From NCBI RefSeq assembly GCF_003355155.1, contig NZ_CP031320.1:2765881-2829880 (forward strand): DNA of 64,000 bases, given 5' to 3'. This document shows positions 29,326-38,071 of this stretch, piece by piece. Below the pieces are notes generated by a model, which saw nothing but the letters and a program-made list of their open reading frames with translations, had not been told where the DNA came from and searched no databases. Position 1 is the stretch's first letter; every line of letters begins with the position of its first letter. This stretch comes from Streptomyces armeniacus. GTDB lineage: Bacteria; Actinomycetota; Actinomycetes; Streptomycetales; Streptomycetaceae. The translations under genes and the position numbers were made by a program.

Positions 29326-31020
29326 GTGGGTCTGCGGCCGCTGCCCGGGCTGCTGCGACGCGGCGGGGACAACCCGCGGCCCGCGCCGCGCCGGAGCCGG
29401 GACCTGGTGCGTACGGGCGCGGCCGGCGCCGTGGACGTGCTGCACCCGCTCATCACCATCGCCCGCGGTCTCGGGCGGCTCGCCGCCGCCGCCCGGGGCT
29501 GGTGGGTCCGTACCCCCAAGGAACGGCGGGGCCCCGCGCTCGGCCTCGTGGCGGCCTGCCTGCTCGCCGTCGGGCTGATGCCGTACGGGCCGGCCGCCGC
29601 TGCCGCCGCGCTGGCCCTGGCCGCGGCCTGGCAGGGCCGGGACCGGGACCGCGGCCGTGGCCGTACGCCCGCCGAGACCGGCCCCGGCGAGGAGGAGACC
29701 GCGCGGCTGCAGGCGCTCTACGAGGCGCTGGTGCCGTACTTCGCGGTCCCCGAGGACCCGCATCCGGAACCGCTGTACGCGCACGACGGGGGCTGGCGGC
29801 GGTCGTTCGAGGAGTTCGAGTTCAACGACGCGGGCCGGATCGTACGGCTGACGCTCCGCTACCCGGCGCACTTCCGGGACGGTGAGGCCGACGAGCGGCT
29901 GCGCGTCGAGCAGCTGCTGTCCGCTAAGGCGGGGCGCGGCCGCGAGTACGGCTTCGACTGGGACGAGGAGCGGAACCGCCTGTCGGTGTCCGTCCTGGCG
30001 CCGCTGCCCACCGACATCTGCGCGCAGCCGTTCGTCACCGCGCCCGGCGAGACGGTCCTCGGCTTCACCGACGCGGACGCCGTGCCGCGCACCCTGCCAG
30101 TTGTGAACGTGGCGGACGTGACCGACAGGACGGACGGGACGGACGCGGCGGACGAGCACGGCACGCGGGACGTGCCGCCGGTGGTGTGGCGTACGGGCGC
30201 CCGGTCCACCGAGCCGCACCTGCTCGCGCTGGGCAACCCGGGCTCGGGCGTCAGCACGCTGCTGCGGTCGCTGGCGCTGCAGGCGCTGCGGCACGGGGAC
30301 GTGCTGGTGGTGGACGGCGGCGGCGCGGGCGAGTTCGCGTGCCTGGCCGGGCGCGGGGCCGTACTGGCCGTGGAGTCGACGCTGGTCGGCTCACTGGCGG
30401 CGCTGGAGTGGGCCGTCCACGAGACGGAGCGCAGGCTGCTGGCCGCGAGCCGGTGCCGGCAGGCCGGGGAACCGGTGCCCGCGGACGTACGGCGGCCGCT
30501 GTGGCTCGTCGTCGAACGGCCCGCCGTGCTGAGCCACCTGGCCGGCACGGAGGGGCGGCGGGACCCGCAGGAGCTGCTGGAGGTGCCGCTGCGGCACGGC
30601 CGCGCGGCGAACGTGACGGTCGTGGTGGCCGAGCAGTTCGAGGGTGCCGAGGGACTGACGCAGGCGGTCCGCGCGTACACGAGGGCGCGTGTGGTGCTGG
30701 GGGCGGTGACGCGGGACCAGGTGCGTGCCGTCCTGGGCGAGCCGCCCCGTACGACACCGGCGCCCGACCCGCCGCCCGGCCGCGGGTTCGCGCGGCTCGG
30801 CGGCGGCCCGGTGCTGCGGCTGCAGGTGCCCGCGACGCCGGACCCGCACGACGACGCCACGAGCGAGGGGCAGCGGCGGGCGGTGCTGGCGCTGCTGCCG
30901 GAACGGCAGGGCGCGGACGGGCCCCGTACGGCGCCTCCGGCGCAAGCACCGGCGCCCGCAGCCGCGCCCGCCCCGGCGCCCGCGCGGGCGCAGGCGGGCG
31001 GCCCCGCTCAGGCGACGTAG
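29326..31020 (+). CDS. sffA: FtsK/SpoIIIE-like sporulation protein SffA with altered Walker A
   Basis: A 564-residue protein. Residues about 65-110 contain membrane segments. The middle is a soluble domain like the one preceding FtsK/Tra motors, and the C-terminal half is a P-loop domain. The Walker A region reads GNPGSGVST at residues 303-311, with Val at 309 where the catalytic Lys is expected. The Walker B-like strand is DVLVVDGG. The tail is Pro/Ala-rich. SffA works with SmeA at sporulation septa and was reported to be distinct from FtsK in function. GTG at 29326 follows GAGGAGG, 34 bases after smeA. Its end overlaps the convergent MocR gene by 13 bases. Confidence 0.82.
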   Translation: MGLRPLPGLLRRGGDNPRPAPRRSRDLVRTGAAGAVDVLHPLITIARGLGRLAAAARGWWVRTPKERRGPALGLVAACLLAVGLMPYGPAAAAAALALAAAWQGRDRDRGRGRTPAETGPGEEETARLQALYEALVPYFAVPEDPHPEPLYAHDGGWRRSFEEFEFNDAGRIVRLTLRYPAHFRDGEADERLRVEQLLSAKAGRGREYGFDWDEERNRLSVSVLAPLPTDICAQPFVTAPGETVLGFTDADAVPRTLPVVNVADVTDRTDGTDAADEHGTRDVPPVVWRTGARSTEPHLLALGNPGSGVSTLLRSLALQALRHGDVLVVDGGGAGEFACLAGRGAVLAVESTLVGSLAALEWAVHETERRLLAASRCRQAGEPVPADVRRPLWLVVERPAVLSHLAGTEGRRDPQELLEVPLRHGRAANVTVVVAEQFEGAEGLTQAVRAYTRARVVLGAVTRDQVRAVLGEPPRTTPAPDPPPGRGFARLGGGPVLRLQVPATPDPHDDATSEGQRRAVLALLPERQGADGPRTAPPAQAPAPAAAPAPAPARAQAGGPAQAT

Positions 31021-32540
31021 CTGCGGGGCGTCTCCGTGCCTGCGGTGCCGCCGGTGCGGACGAGTTCGGCCGCGCCCGCCAGCCGCTTGACCGCCTCCGT
31101 CGCGAGCACGCCGGGCAGCGTGAACGGCAGCCGTACGTACGCCTCGAACGCGCCGTCGACGCCGAACCTCGTGCCGGCGGGCACCCGTACGCCCAGCTGC
31201 TCCCCCGCCTCCGCGATGCGCGAGCCGGACAGCCCGCCGGTGCGGGTCCACAGGGTCAGCCCGCCGCGCGGAACGGTGAACTCCCAGTCGGGCAAGTGCC
31301 GTCGGAGCGCGTCGACGAGCGCGTCGCGGTTCTCGCGGGCCTGGCGGCGGCGTGCGGCGACGGCGTCCTCCCAGCTGCCGTCCGACAGCAGCCCGACGAC
31401 GGCGAGCTGTTCCAGTACAGGGCTGCCGAGGTCGGCGTAGGCGCGGGCGGCGACCAGGCTGCGGATGACCTCGGGCGAGGCACGTACCCAGCCGATGCGC
31501 ATCCCGGACCAGATCACCTTGCTGACCGAGCCGACGGTGATCACGGTGGAGCCGCCGGTGTCGAACGCGGCCATCGGGCGCGGCAGTTCGAGGCCCGGTT
31601 CCAGCGGCAGGTCGGCCATCGTCTCGTCGGCGACGAGGAGGGTGCCGGCGGAGCGGGCGGCGGTGACCAGGTCGCGGCGCTGCTCCTCGTCGGCGAGGGC
31701 GCCGGTGGGGTTGTGGAAATCCGCGACGACGTAGCCCATCCGCGGCGAGGAGTCGCGCAGGACCTGCCGCCACGCGGGCAGGTCCCAGCCGGCCAGCTCC
31801 CCGGCCATGGCGACCGGGACGAGCCGGACGCCCGTACGGCGCAGGAGCTGCAGGATGTTCGCGTACGACGGGTGCTCGACGGCGACGCGTTCGCCGCGCG
31901 GCGTGAAGAGGTGGGCGAGTGCGGCCACGGCGCCCATCGCACCGGTCGTGATCATGATCTGTTCCGGCATGGTGGGCACGCCGCGCGCGGTGTAGCGGTC
32001 GGCGATGGCCGCGCGCAGCGCGGGCAGGCCGGCCGGATAGTCGCCGTGGGTGCGGATGTACGGGGGCAGTTCGGTCAGCGCCCGTTCGAAGGCGCGGCTC
32101 AGATACGGCTCGGGCGCGGACAGCGCGGCGCAGCCTAGGTCGAGGACACTCTCCGCGGCCTCGGGCGGCAGCGGCTCCAGGCCGCCGGTGGGCAGCGGGT
32201 TGCCGTCCGGCATGGCGGTCCAGCTGCCGGCGCCGCGGCGGGAGGCGAGGTAGCCCTCGGATCGGAGCTCCTCGAAGGCGGCGGCGACGGTCGTACGGGA
32301 GAGGGCGAGCGCGGCGGCGAGCTCCCGTTCGGCGGGCAGCCGGGCGGCGACAGGCACGCGGCCCTCGAGGACGAGCGTGCGGATGCCGTCGGCGAGCGAG
32401 CGGTAGGCGGGCGTACGGCGGCCGTTCGCCGCGCCCGCGCCCGCGCCGTCGGACGCCCTTCCGGGCGCGCCGGCGCGCTGGGGGCCGCCGAGCAGCCGGG
32501 CGAGCTGTGCGGCACCCACCGCCGATGTCCACTGAGCCAC
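31008..32540 (-). CDS. MocR-type regulator (GntR helix-turn-helix fused to aminotransferase)
   Basis: A 510-residue chimeric regulator. The N-terminal GntR winged helix (about residues 35-105) reads RLPAERELAAALALSRTTVAAAF. It is followed by a fold-type I aminotransferase domain with the PLP lysine in SVSKVIWSGMRIGW (about residue 341) and DFHNPTGA. Such proteins sense PLP or amino compounds rather than catalyse transamination. The GTG at 32540 (VAQWTSAVGAAQLARLLG) follows AAGGTGGA. It is divergent from a YczE-type membrane protein gene 100 bp away, a recurring genomic pair. The ligand is unknown. Confidence 0.87.
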   Translation of the reverse strand: MAQWTSAVGAAQLARLLGGPQRAGAPGRASDGAGAGAANGRRTPAYRSLADGIRTLVLEGRVPVAARLPAERELAAALALSRTTVAAAFEELRSEGYLASRRGAGSWTAMPDGNPLPTGGLEPLPPEAAESVLDLGCAALSAPEPYLSRAFERALTELPPYIRTHGDYPAGLPALRAAIADRYTARGVPTMPEQIMITTGAMGAVAALAHLFTPRGERVAVEHPSYANILQLLRRTGVRLVPVAMAGELAGWDLPAWRQVLRDSSPRMGYVVADFHNPTGALADEEQRRDLVTAARSAGTLLVADETMADLPLEPGLELPRPMAAFDTGGSTVITVGSVSKVIWSGMRIGWVRASPEVIRSLVAARAYADLGSPVLEQLAVVGLLSDGSWEDAVAARRRQARENRDALVDALRRHLPDWEFTVPRGGLTLWTRTGGLSGSRIAEAGEQLGVRVPAGTRFGVDGAFEAYVRLPFTLPGVLATEAVKRLAGAAELVRTGGTAGTETPRSYVA

Positions 32541-32640
32541 GATGTCAGTCCACCTTCCCCGCATTGGCCATGGAACTGGTCTTCTCGTCACCACCAGACT
32601 GTCACGCGCCAGGCCACATTCACCAGGAGGGGGCATTTCT

Positions 32641-33381
32641 GTGTCCAGTGTCAGGGGGCGGTCCGGTTCCCGGCTCACGCGCCGGCTCGTGCAGCTGTAC
32701 GTGGGTCTCGTGCTGTACGGGGCGAGCGCGGGCCTCATGGTCCGGGCCGAGCTCGGACTGGACCCGTGGGACGTGCTCCACCAGGGCGTCGCGGAACGTA
32801 CGGGGCTGTCCATCGGCACGGTCGCGATCATCGTCGGGGCCGCGGTGCTGCTGCTGTGGGTGCCGATGCGGCAGCGCCCGGGGCTGGGGACGGTCTCGAA
32901 CGTGTTCCTCGTCGGCCTGTCCATGGACGGCGCGCTGTGGCTGGTGCCGGAGCCGCGGGCGATGGCGGTCCGCGTGCCGCTGCTGGTCTTCGCAGTGGTG
33001 CTGAACGGCGTGGCCACCGGCCTGTACATCTCGGGCCGCTTCGGGGCGGGCCCGCGCGACGGGCTGATGACCGGGCTGCACAAGCTCACCGGCCGCTCGA
33101 TCCGGCTGGTGCGCACGTGCATCGAGATCGCGGTGCTGGCCACCGGGTTCGTCCTCGGCGGTTCGGCCGGCGCGGGCACGGTGCTGTACGCGCTGGCGAT
33201 CGGCCCGCTGTCGCAGTTCTTCCTGCGGATCTTCGCCATACCGGGACCGGACGGGGAACCACCCGTGACCGCCTCCTCCGTGGTCGCGCGGGGCGGTGGC
33301 CAAGAGGGCGCGGAGCCCGCGGAACGGGAGCCGGAACGGCGGGCGGCAGGGGGTGCGGAGGAGCGCGCGGCGGGTACGTAA
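32641..33381 (+). CDS. YczE/YyaS-family membrane protein
   Basis: A 246-residue protein with five predicted membrane segments. It has the family motifs LVQLYVGLVLYGASAGLMVRAELGLDPWDVLHQG, ERTGLSIGTV, and GLYISGRFGAGPRDGLMTGL with a paired repeat GRSIRLVRT. The family is of unknown function, possibly a transporter, and is often encoded next to MocR regulators, as here. The GTG at 32641 lies 8 bases behind AGGAGGGGG; the upstream in-frame ATG at 32542 overlaps the regulator's promoter and is rejected. The C-terminal 30 residues are charged. Confidence 0.83.
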   Translation: MSSVRGRSGSRLTRRLVQLYVGLVLYGASAGLMVRAELGLDPWDVLHQGVAERTGLSIGTVAIIVGAAVLLLWVPMRQRPGLGTVSNVFLVGLSMDGALWLVPEPRAMAVRVPLLVFAVVLNGVATGLYISGRFGAGPRDGLMTGLHKLTGRSIRLVRTCIEIAVLATGFVLGGSAGAGTVLYALAIGPLSQFFLRIFAIPGPDGEPPVTASSVVARGGGQEGAEPAEREPERRAAGGAEERAAGT

Positions 33382-33506
33382 CGGGTGGGGCGGGCGGTCC
33401 GCGGCGGGGCCGGATTTCGAACCTCGCCCCGCGGGGCGGTAGTGTACGCCTCCGGCCCGCCGGATGAACCGCTTACGCAACGCCAAACAGACGCGAACGC
33501 TGGGTG

Positions 33507-33524
33507 ACATCTCCTGTCAGATGT
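33507..33524. repeat. Inverted repeat upstream of rbpA
   Basis: ACATCT and AGATGT flank a 6-nt spacer, with near-symmetric flanks (GTG and GAC), 65 bases before the SigR-type promoter. It could be an operator or part of a terminator for the yczE-like gene. Confidence 0.35.
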
Positions 33525-33588
33525 GACAAACCGGGCACCGGTGGGTAACAAGAAGGGGCGGCACGACGGGCGACGCATGTCCCACTAC

Positions 33589-33615
33589 GGGAATCTTCAC
33601 CGCCGACCGGACGTT
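33589..33615 (+). promoter_or_regulatory. SigR-type promoter of rbpA
   Basis: GGGAAT, an 18-bp spacer and GTT fit the thiol-stress sigma factor SigR consensus. S. coelicolor rbpA is known to have a SigR-dependent promoter. It lies about 60 bases before the rbpA start codon. Confidence 0.75.
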
Positions 33616-33676
33616 GACCGGATGACGACGACAGCGACACCTGTCCTGTGGGCGACAAGCCCGGGAGGCACGATTC

Positions 33677-34054
33677 ATGAGTGAGCGAGCTCTTCGCGGC
33701 ACGCGACTCGTGGTGACCAGCTACGAGACCGACCGCGGTATCGACCTGGCACCACGCCAGGCCGTGGAGTACGCATGCCAGAACGGCCATCGATTTGAGA
33801 TGCCGTTCTCGGTTGAGGCCGAAATTCCGCCGGAGTGGGAGTGCAAGGTGTGCGGCGCACAGGCCCTCCTGGTGGACGGCGAGGGTCCTGAAGAGAAGAA
33901 GGGCAAGCCCGCGCGTACGCATTGGGACATGCTCATGGAGCGGCGCACCCGCGAGGAGCTGGAGGAGGTGCTGGCCGAACGGCTGGCTGTCCTCCGTTCC
34001 GGCACCATGAACATCGCCGTGCATCCGCGAGACAGCAAACGCAAGTCAGCCTAG
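33677..34054 (+). CDS. rbpA: RNA polymerase-binding protein RbpA
   Basis: A 125-residue actinobacterial RNA polymerase accessory protein. It has a central zinc-binding region (YACQNGHRFEMPF, then WECKVCG) and a C-terminal sigma-interaction region with RTREELEEVLAERLAVLR. RbpA binds group 1 and some group 2 sigma factors and stabilises open complexes; in S. coelicolor it also affects rifampicin tolerance. The ATG at 33677 follows GGGAGG. The gene is monocistronic, between a SigR-type promoter and a strong terminator. Codon use is noticeably less GC-extreme than neighbouring genes, as expected for a highly expressed conserved gene. Confidence 0.96.
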   Translation: MSERALRGTRLVVTSYETDRGIDLAPRQAVEYACQNGHRFEMPFSVEAEIPPEWECKVCGAQALLVDGEGPEEKKGKPARTHWDMLMERRTREELEEVLAERLAVLRSGTMNIAVHPRDSKRKSA

Positions 34055-34100
34055 TTCCGCGGGCCTCGGCAAGCAGAGCGAGACAGCACGACACGAAGGA

Positions 34101-34130
34101 GCCCGGGACCGCCGCAGGGCGGCCCCGGGC
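34101..34130. terminator. Bidirectional terminator between rbpA and fxsA
   Basis: A 13-bp hairpin (GCCCGGG, one mismatch, CCGCC, closing a GCAG loop) is followed by CCTTTCG on the plus strand. It lies 46 bases after the rbpA stop and 114 bases beyond the convergent fxsA stop. Confidence 0.85.
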
Positions 34131-34244
34131 CCTTTCGTGTGCCCGGATGCGGTTCGCGCTGCGCGCGGGCGGTCGCACGCAGCAGCGGTCCGTCGGTCCG
34201 TGTACGCGTGTACGGGTGCGGGTCTGCCCGTACGGGGAACGGGA

Positions 34245-34856
34245 TCAGTCGCGGGGCGGTGCGCCGCCCGCGTCGTCGTCCCGGATGACCTCGCCCTGGA
34301 CGACCTTTCCGTCCGGCCGGTGCATCCGCACCTGCTCCTCCGCGCTGCGCGCCTGCCGCAGCGCCTCCCCGATCTCCCCGCGGGACAGCGCCCGCTCCGT
34401 GCCGCGCCGCAGCAGCGCGGCCGTCGGCGGGAACAGGCACAGCAGCCCGGCCGCGTCCGAGACGAGGCCCGGCACCATCAGCAGCAGGCCGCCGAGCATC
34501 GCGAGCGCGTTGCCGCCGGTGCGCCCCTCCGGGGCGGGCGGCGGCGCGGTGGCCCCGGGCTGCGCGGCCTGCATCGTCTCCTGGAGCTGCCGCCAGGCGC
34601 GGCGTCCGGCGCGCTTGATGACGTAGGAACCGAGGACGAAGCCCGCGACCAGCAGCGCCAGCACGGTGAGCCCGCCGGCGGCGCCGGCCACCAGCGTGAG
34701 CAGCCAGATCTCCAGCACGACCCACGCGGCGACGCCGAGCGCGGCGAGGCTACGGGCGCGGGAGCGGCGGGCGGGACGGCGTGCGCCGTCCCCGGTGCGG
34801 GCCTGCTGGTCGCCCTCGGGCCGGGGCTCGTACGGGAACGGAGTGCCGTTGGTCAT
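34245..34856 (-). CDS. fxsA: FxsA-family membrane protein
   Basis: A 203-residue membrane protein. A disordered N-terminus precedes segments LAALGVAAWVVLEIWLLTLVAG and LTVLALLVAGFVLGSYVI, then the FxsA signature LAMLGGLLLMVPGLVSDAAGLLCLFPPT. E. coli FxsA modulates exclusion of phage T7 by F, but its cellular role is unclear. The gene ends with a charged tail. It starts 3 bases after the ppm1 stop, so it is probably the third gene of the lnt-ppm1-fxsA run. Confidence 0.88.
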   Translation of the reverse strand: MTNGTPFPYEPRPEGDQQARTGDGARRPARRSRARSLAALGVAAWVVLEIWLLTLVAGAAGGLTVLALLVAGFVLGSYVIKRAGRRAWRQLQETMQAAQPGATAPPPAPEGRTGGNALAMLGGLLLMVPGLVSDAAGLLCLFPPTAALLRRGTERALSRGEIGEALRQARSAEEQVRMHRPDGKVVQGEVIRDDDAGGAPPRD

Positions 34857-34859
34857 GTC

Positions 34860-35630
34860 TCAAGTGTGCCTGTGTCCGAGGAGTTTCTTCACACGGCGGC
34901 TCACGCCCCAGGCGGTGACCCGCCACAGCGCCTCCGCGAAGATGTCGCGGCTCATCTTGGAGTCGCCGCGCTCCCGTTCCACGAACGTGATCGGGACCTC
35001 CACGACGTGGTATCCGGCGCGGTACGCGCGGTGCGCGAGGTCGACCTGGAAGCAGTAGCCCTGGGAGGCGACGGCGTCCATGCCCAGCCCTTCGAGGGTC
35101 TCCTTGCGGAAGGCGCGGTAGCCGCCGGTGAGGTCGCGGATGGGCACGTCCAGGAGGAGCCGGGAGTACGTGCTGCCGCCGCGCGAGATGAACTCGCGGT
35201 GCTTCGGCCAGTTCACGATCCGGCCGCCCGGGACCCAGCGGGAGCCCAGGGCGAGGTCGGCGCCCTTGAGCGCGGTGAGCAGCCGGGGCAGCTCCTCGGG
35301 CTGGTGCGAGCCGTCGGCGTCCATCTCGACCAGCACGCCGTAGCCGTGCTCGATGCCCCACTTGAACCCGGCGAGGTAGGCGACGCCCAGCCCTTCCTTG
35401 CCGCGCCGGTGGAGCACCTGGATGTGCTCGTCGTCGGCGGCGAGCTCGTCGGCGATCTTGCCGGTGCCGTCCGGGCTGTTGTCGTCCGCGATCAGCACGT
35501 GGGCCTCGGGGACCGCGGAGCGCACCCGTCCCACGACCGACTGGATGTTGTCGGCCTCGTTGTACGTCGGGATGATCACGAGGACCGTGCCGAGCGGCTC
35601 GTACCGCCGCTGCTGTCCGCTGTGACTCAC
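34860..35630 (-). CDS. ppm1: Polyprenol monophosphomannose synthase Ppm1
   Basis: A 256-residue GT2 glycosyltransferase that makes polyprenol-phosphate-mannose from GDP-mannose, the donor for protein O-mannosylation in actinobacteria. It has TVLVIIPTYNEADNI near the N-terminus, IADDNSPDGT, the metal-binding EMDADGSHQPEEL, and the C-terminal VPITFVERERGDSKMS typical of DPM synthases. It lacks membrane segments. The GTG at 35630 overlaps the lnt stop (GTGA). In mycobacteria the Lnt and Ppm domains are fused in one protein, which fits this coupling. In S. coelicolor the Ppm1 product is also needed for phage phiC31 infection, as I recall. Confidence 0.93.
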   Translation of the reverse strand: MSHSGQQRRYEPLGTVLVIIPTYNEADNIQSVVGRVRSAVPEAHVLIADDNSPDGTGKIADELAADDEHIQVLHRRGKEGLGVAYLAGFKWGIEHGYGVLVEMDADGSHQPEELPRLLTALKGADLALGSRWVPGGRIVNWPKHREFISRGGSTYSRLLLDVPIRDLTGGYRAFRKETLEGLGMDAVASQGYCFQVDLAHRAYRAGYHVVEVPITFVERERGDSKMSRDIFAEALWRVTAWGVSRRVKKLLGHRHT

Positions 35631-37525
35631 TGCTGCTGCCCCTCTGCCTGGACGTCTTCCCGGCCCTCTGCTCCGCCTGCCCCGCGTGCCCGGCGACCGA
35701 GTACCCAGGCCGCGGCCCAGGCCAGGACGCCCGCGAGGGCGAGTGTCCACTCCGGCCCGGCACCGACGCGGTCGGCGAGCGTGGTGCCGTCGCGCAGGGG
35801 CAGCCTAGCTGTGAGCACATCCTGGGTGAATTCGTCGGTGCGCTGCACCACCGTGCCGTCCGGGGCGACCACGGCGCTGATGCCGCTGGTGGCCGCGGTG
35901 ACGACGGCGCGGCCGTGCTCGACGGCCCGCAGCTTGGACATCACCAGCTGCTGCTCGGGCTGTCCGGTGCGGCCGTACGTGGCGTTGTTGGTCTGGATGA
36001 CGAGGGCGCGGGCACCGTCGTTGACGGTGTCGCGGACGATCTCGTCGTACGCCACCTCGAAGCAGATGACGTCGCCGAGGCGGGCGGGCCCGACCTGCAG
36101 GACGCCGGTGTGGTCGCCGGGGTAGAAGTCGCGGGGGACGCGCTGCAGCCGCGAGATGACCTTGCTGAGCTGGTCCCGGAAGGGCACGTACTCGCCGAAC
36201 GGCACGGGGTGCTGCTTGGTGTACGAGGCGCCTGGGCCCTTCCGCGGGTCCCAGACGATGCCCTGGTTCTCGACGTAGCCCTCCTTGGTGGGGTGGTCGA
36301 CCAGGGCGCCCACCAGGATCGGGACGCCGACGGCACGGGCCGCCTCGTCGATGCGGGCGCGGGCCTGCGCGTGCTGGTACGGGTCCAGGTCGGACGCGTT
36401 CTCGGGCCAGATGACGAGGTCGGGGCGCTTCGTCTCGCCGGACTTGATGCGCTCCGCGAGCTTGAGGGTGGCCTCGACGTGGTTGTCGAGGATCATCATG
36501 GGGCGGCCGAGGAAGTCCATGCCGGCCTGCTGCACGTTGCCCTGGACGACGGCGATGTCGGCGGTGTCGGCGGCCTTGGTGTGCACGGGCACCGCGTATC
36601 CGCTGACCGTGACGGCGGCGGCGAGCGCGAGGCTGCCCAGGACGGGCAGCCCGCCCGTACGGGCCAGGCCGGCCGCCGTACGCGACGTGCGCGGCGTGTG
36701 CCGCAGCCGCCAGGCGGCGAGGGCGGCGGCGCCGAGCAGGGCGCCGGCCAGCGCGACGGCGAAGGTGACGAGGGGCGCGCCGCCGAGCGCCGCGAGCGGT
36801 GTGAACGGGGAGCCGGCGTTCGCGAACGCCAGCCGCCCCCACGGGAATCCGCCGAACGGCACCCGGTCGCGGGCCCATTCCTCGGCCACCCACAGGCAGG
36901 CGGCCCACAGCGGCCACGCGGGCAGGCGTGAGGTGACGGCGAGGCCGGCTCCGAGCACGCAGACGAACAGGGCCTGGATGACGGAGAGTCCGAAGGTCGC
37001 GTCCCAGCCGACGACGTGCAGCCACTTCAACAGGAAGCAGAAGAAGGGCAGTCCGAACGCGAATCCGGTCCAGGCGCCCTGCCGGGCCGTACGCCCGCGG
37101 GTGAGCAGGCTCAGCGCGGCAACGGCAGCGAGCGACAGAGGCCAGGCGCCCAGCGGCGGGAAGGCGAGGCCGAGCGCGATGCCGGCGACGGCGGCGAGCG
37201 CCGTACGGGCCGCCTCGCGGCGCAGGAGCGCGCCCAGGCGCCGGGTGCGGGACGGGCGCGCGGCCCCGCCGGAGGGGCGGGCCCGGCCGCCGGCGGGCGG
37301 CTCCGTGCCGCCGCCCGCGGCGCCGGCGGCCGCGCCCTCCGGCGAGCGCCGTACGCGCTCTCCGCCGGACGGTGCCGCCGCGTCTCCGGCGCCGGGACCG
37401 GCCGCGGAGACGGACGCCTCGCCGGGCTCGGGCGCGGTGTCCGCGGCGGCGGGCACGCCCGTACGGTCCGCCCGGGCGGGCCGCCCGGGGGTGGTGGCGT
37501 CGGTGGTGTCGGGGCCCGATGGCAC
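35627..37525 (-). CDS. lnt: Apolipoprotein N-acyltransferase
   Basis: A 632-residue membrane enzyme that N-acylates the lipidated cysteine of lipoproteins. After a disordered Pro/Ala/Gly-rich N-terminus of about 110 residues come six or so membrane segments, then a nitrilase-like domain with the expected triad: Glu in VIWPENASD (375), Lys in YTKQHPVPFGEYVPF (437) and Cys in GDVICFEVAYD (488). The GTG at 37525 lies 8 bases behind AGGAAGG. Its long disordered start is unusual but contains no frameshift signs. A possible TTGACA (19-bp spacer) TAGGTT promoter lies on the minus strand at 37962-37932. Confidence 0.92.
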   Translation of the reverse strand: MPSGPDTTDATTPGRPARADRTGVPAAADTAPEPGEASVSAAGPGAGDAAAPSGGERVRRSPEGAAAGAAGGGTEPPAGGRARPSGGAARPSRTRRLGALLRREAARTALAAVAGIALGLAFPPLGAWPLSLAAVAALSLLTRGRTARQGAWTGFAFGLPFFCFLLKWLHVVGWDATFGLSVIQALFVCVLGAGLAVTSRLPAWPLWAACLWVAEEWARDRVPFGGFPWGRLAFANAGSPFTPLAALGGAPLVTFAVALAGALLGAAALAAWRLRHTPRTSRTAAGLARTGGLPVLGSLALAAAVTVSGYAVPVHTKAADTADIAVVQGNVQQAGMDFLGRPMMILDNHVEATLKLAERIKSGETKRPDLVIWPENASDLDPYQHAQARARIDEAARAVGVPILVGALVDHPTKEGYVENQGIVWDPRKGPGASYTKQHPVPFGEYVPFRDQLSKVISRLQRVPRDFYPGDHTGVLQVGPARLGDVICFEVAYDEIVRDTVNDGARALVIQTNNATYGRTGQPEQQLVMSKLRAVEHGRAVVTAATSGISAVVAPDGTVVQRTDEFTQDVLTARLPLRDGTTLADRVGAGPEWTLALAGVLAWAAAWVLGRRARGAGGAEGREDVQAEGQQQ

Positions 37526-38071
37526 GGTCGCGGCCTTCCTGCAGGTCGTGCGGTGGTGAGGTGACCGTACATCGAGAAGTGCCGGTGGCGGACCGGGGGT
37601 GCGTGTGAGCAGCACCGGGGATACGCGGCGGATACGCCGTGCGGCGTCCGGCGCGCCGCGTGCGCGGGGGTGCGGATCGGGGCCCGGCACCCTTCGGGCC
37701 GACCTGGGACCCGCTGGCTGCGGGTCGACCGAGAGCCGTTGTCTACTGAGCGTCCGGGCCCCACCCGGGTCGCACCCGCCGACCAGATGAAACCTTCCGC
37801 CCCCGTGACGCGGGCGCTGGACCTGGCTCCCAGTGGTGGTGTGCCGGTGCGACGCACCACCCCATGGCCCAGCGGCGTTCGACGACTGCGCGGAGATCCC
37901 CCGGTCGGACATCCTGTGGTGGACTCCGCCGAACCTACCCGGCCGACGGCGTCGCCTGTCAACAGTCGTTCCACCTGGAGTGTTTCGGCAAATCAGCAGG
38001 TCAGTGGCGAGGGGGTGCGGGCGGGGCGGCGGGCAGAGGGGACATCGTTCGGCGGTATCAACTCCCGTACG
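37526..38071. other. 546-bp gap between the amidohydrolase and lnt
   Basis: No convincing gene is present. It holds the possible lnt promoter noted above, a GGTGGTG/CACCACC hairpin at about 37832-37865, and the A/T-richer stretch around 37957-38010. The unusually long leader for lnt may contain regulation that I cannot identify. Confidence 0.4.
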
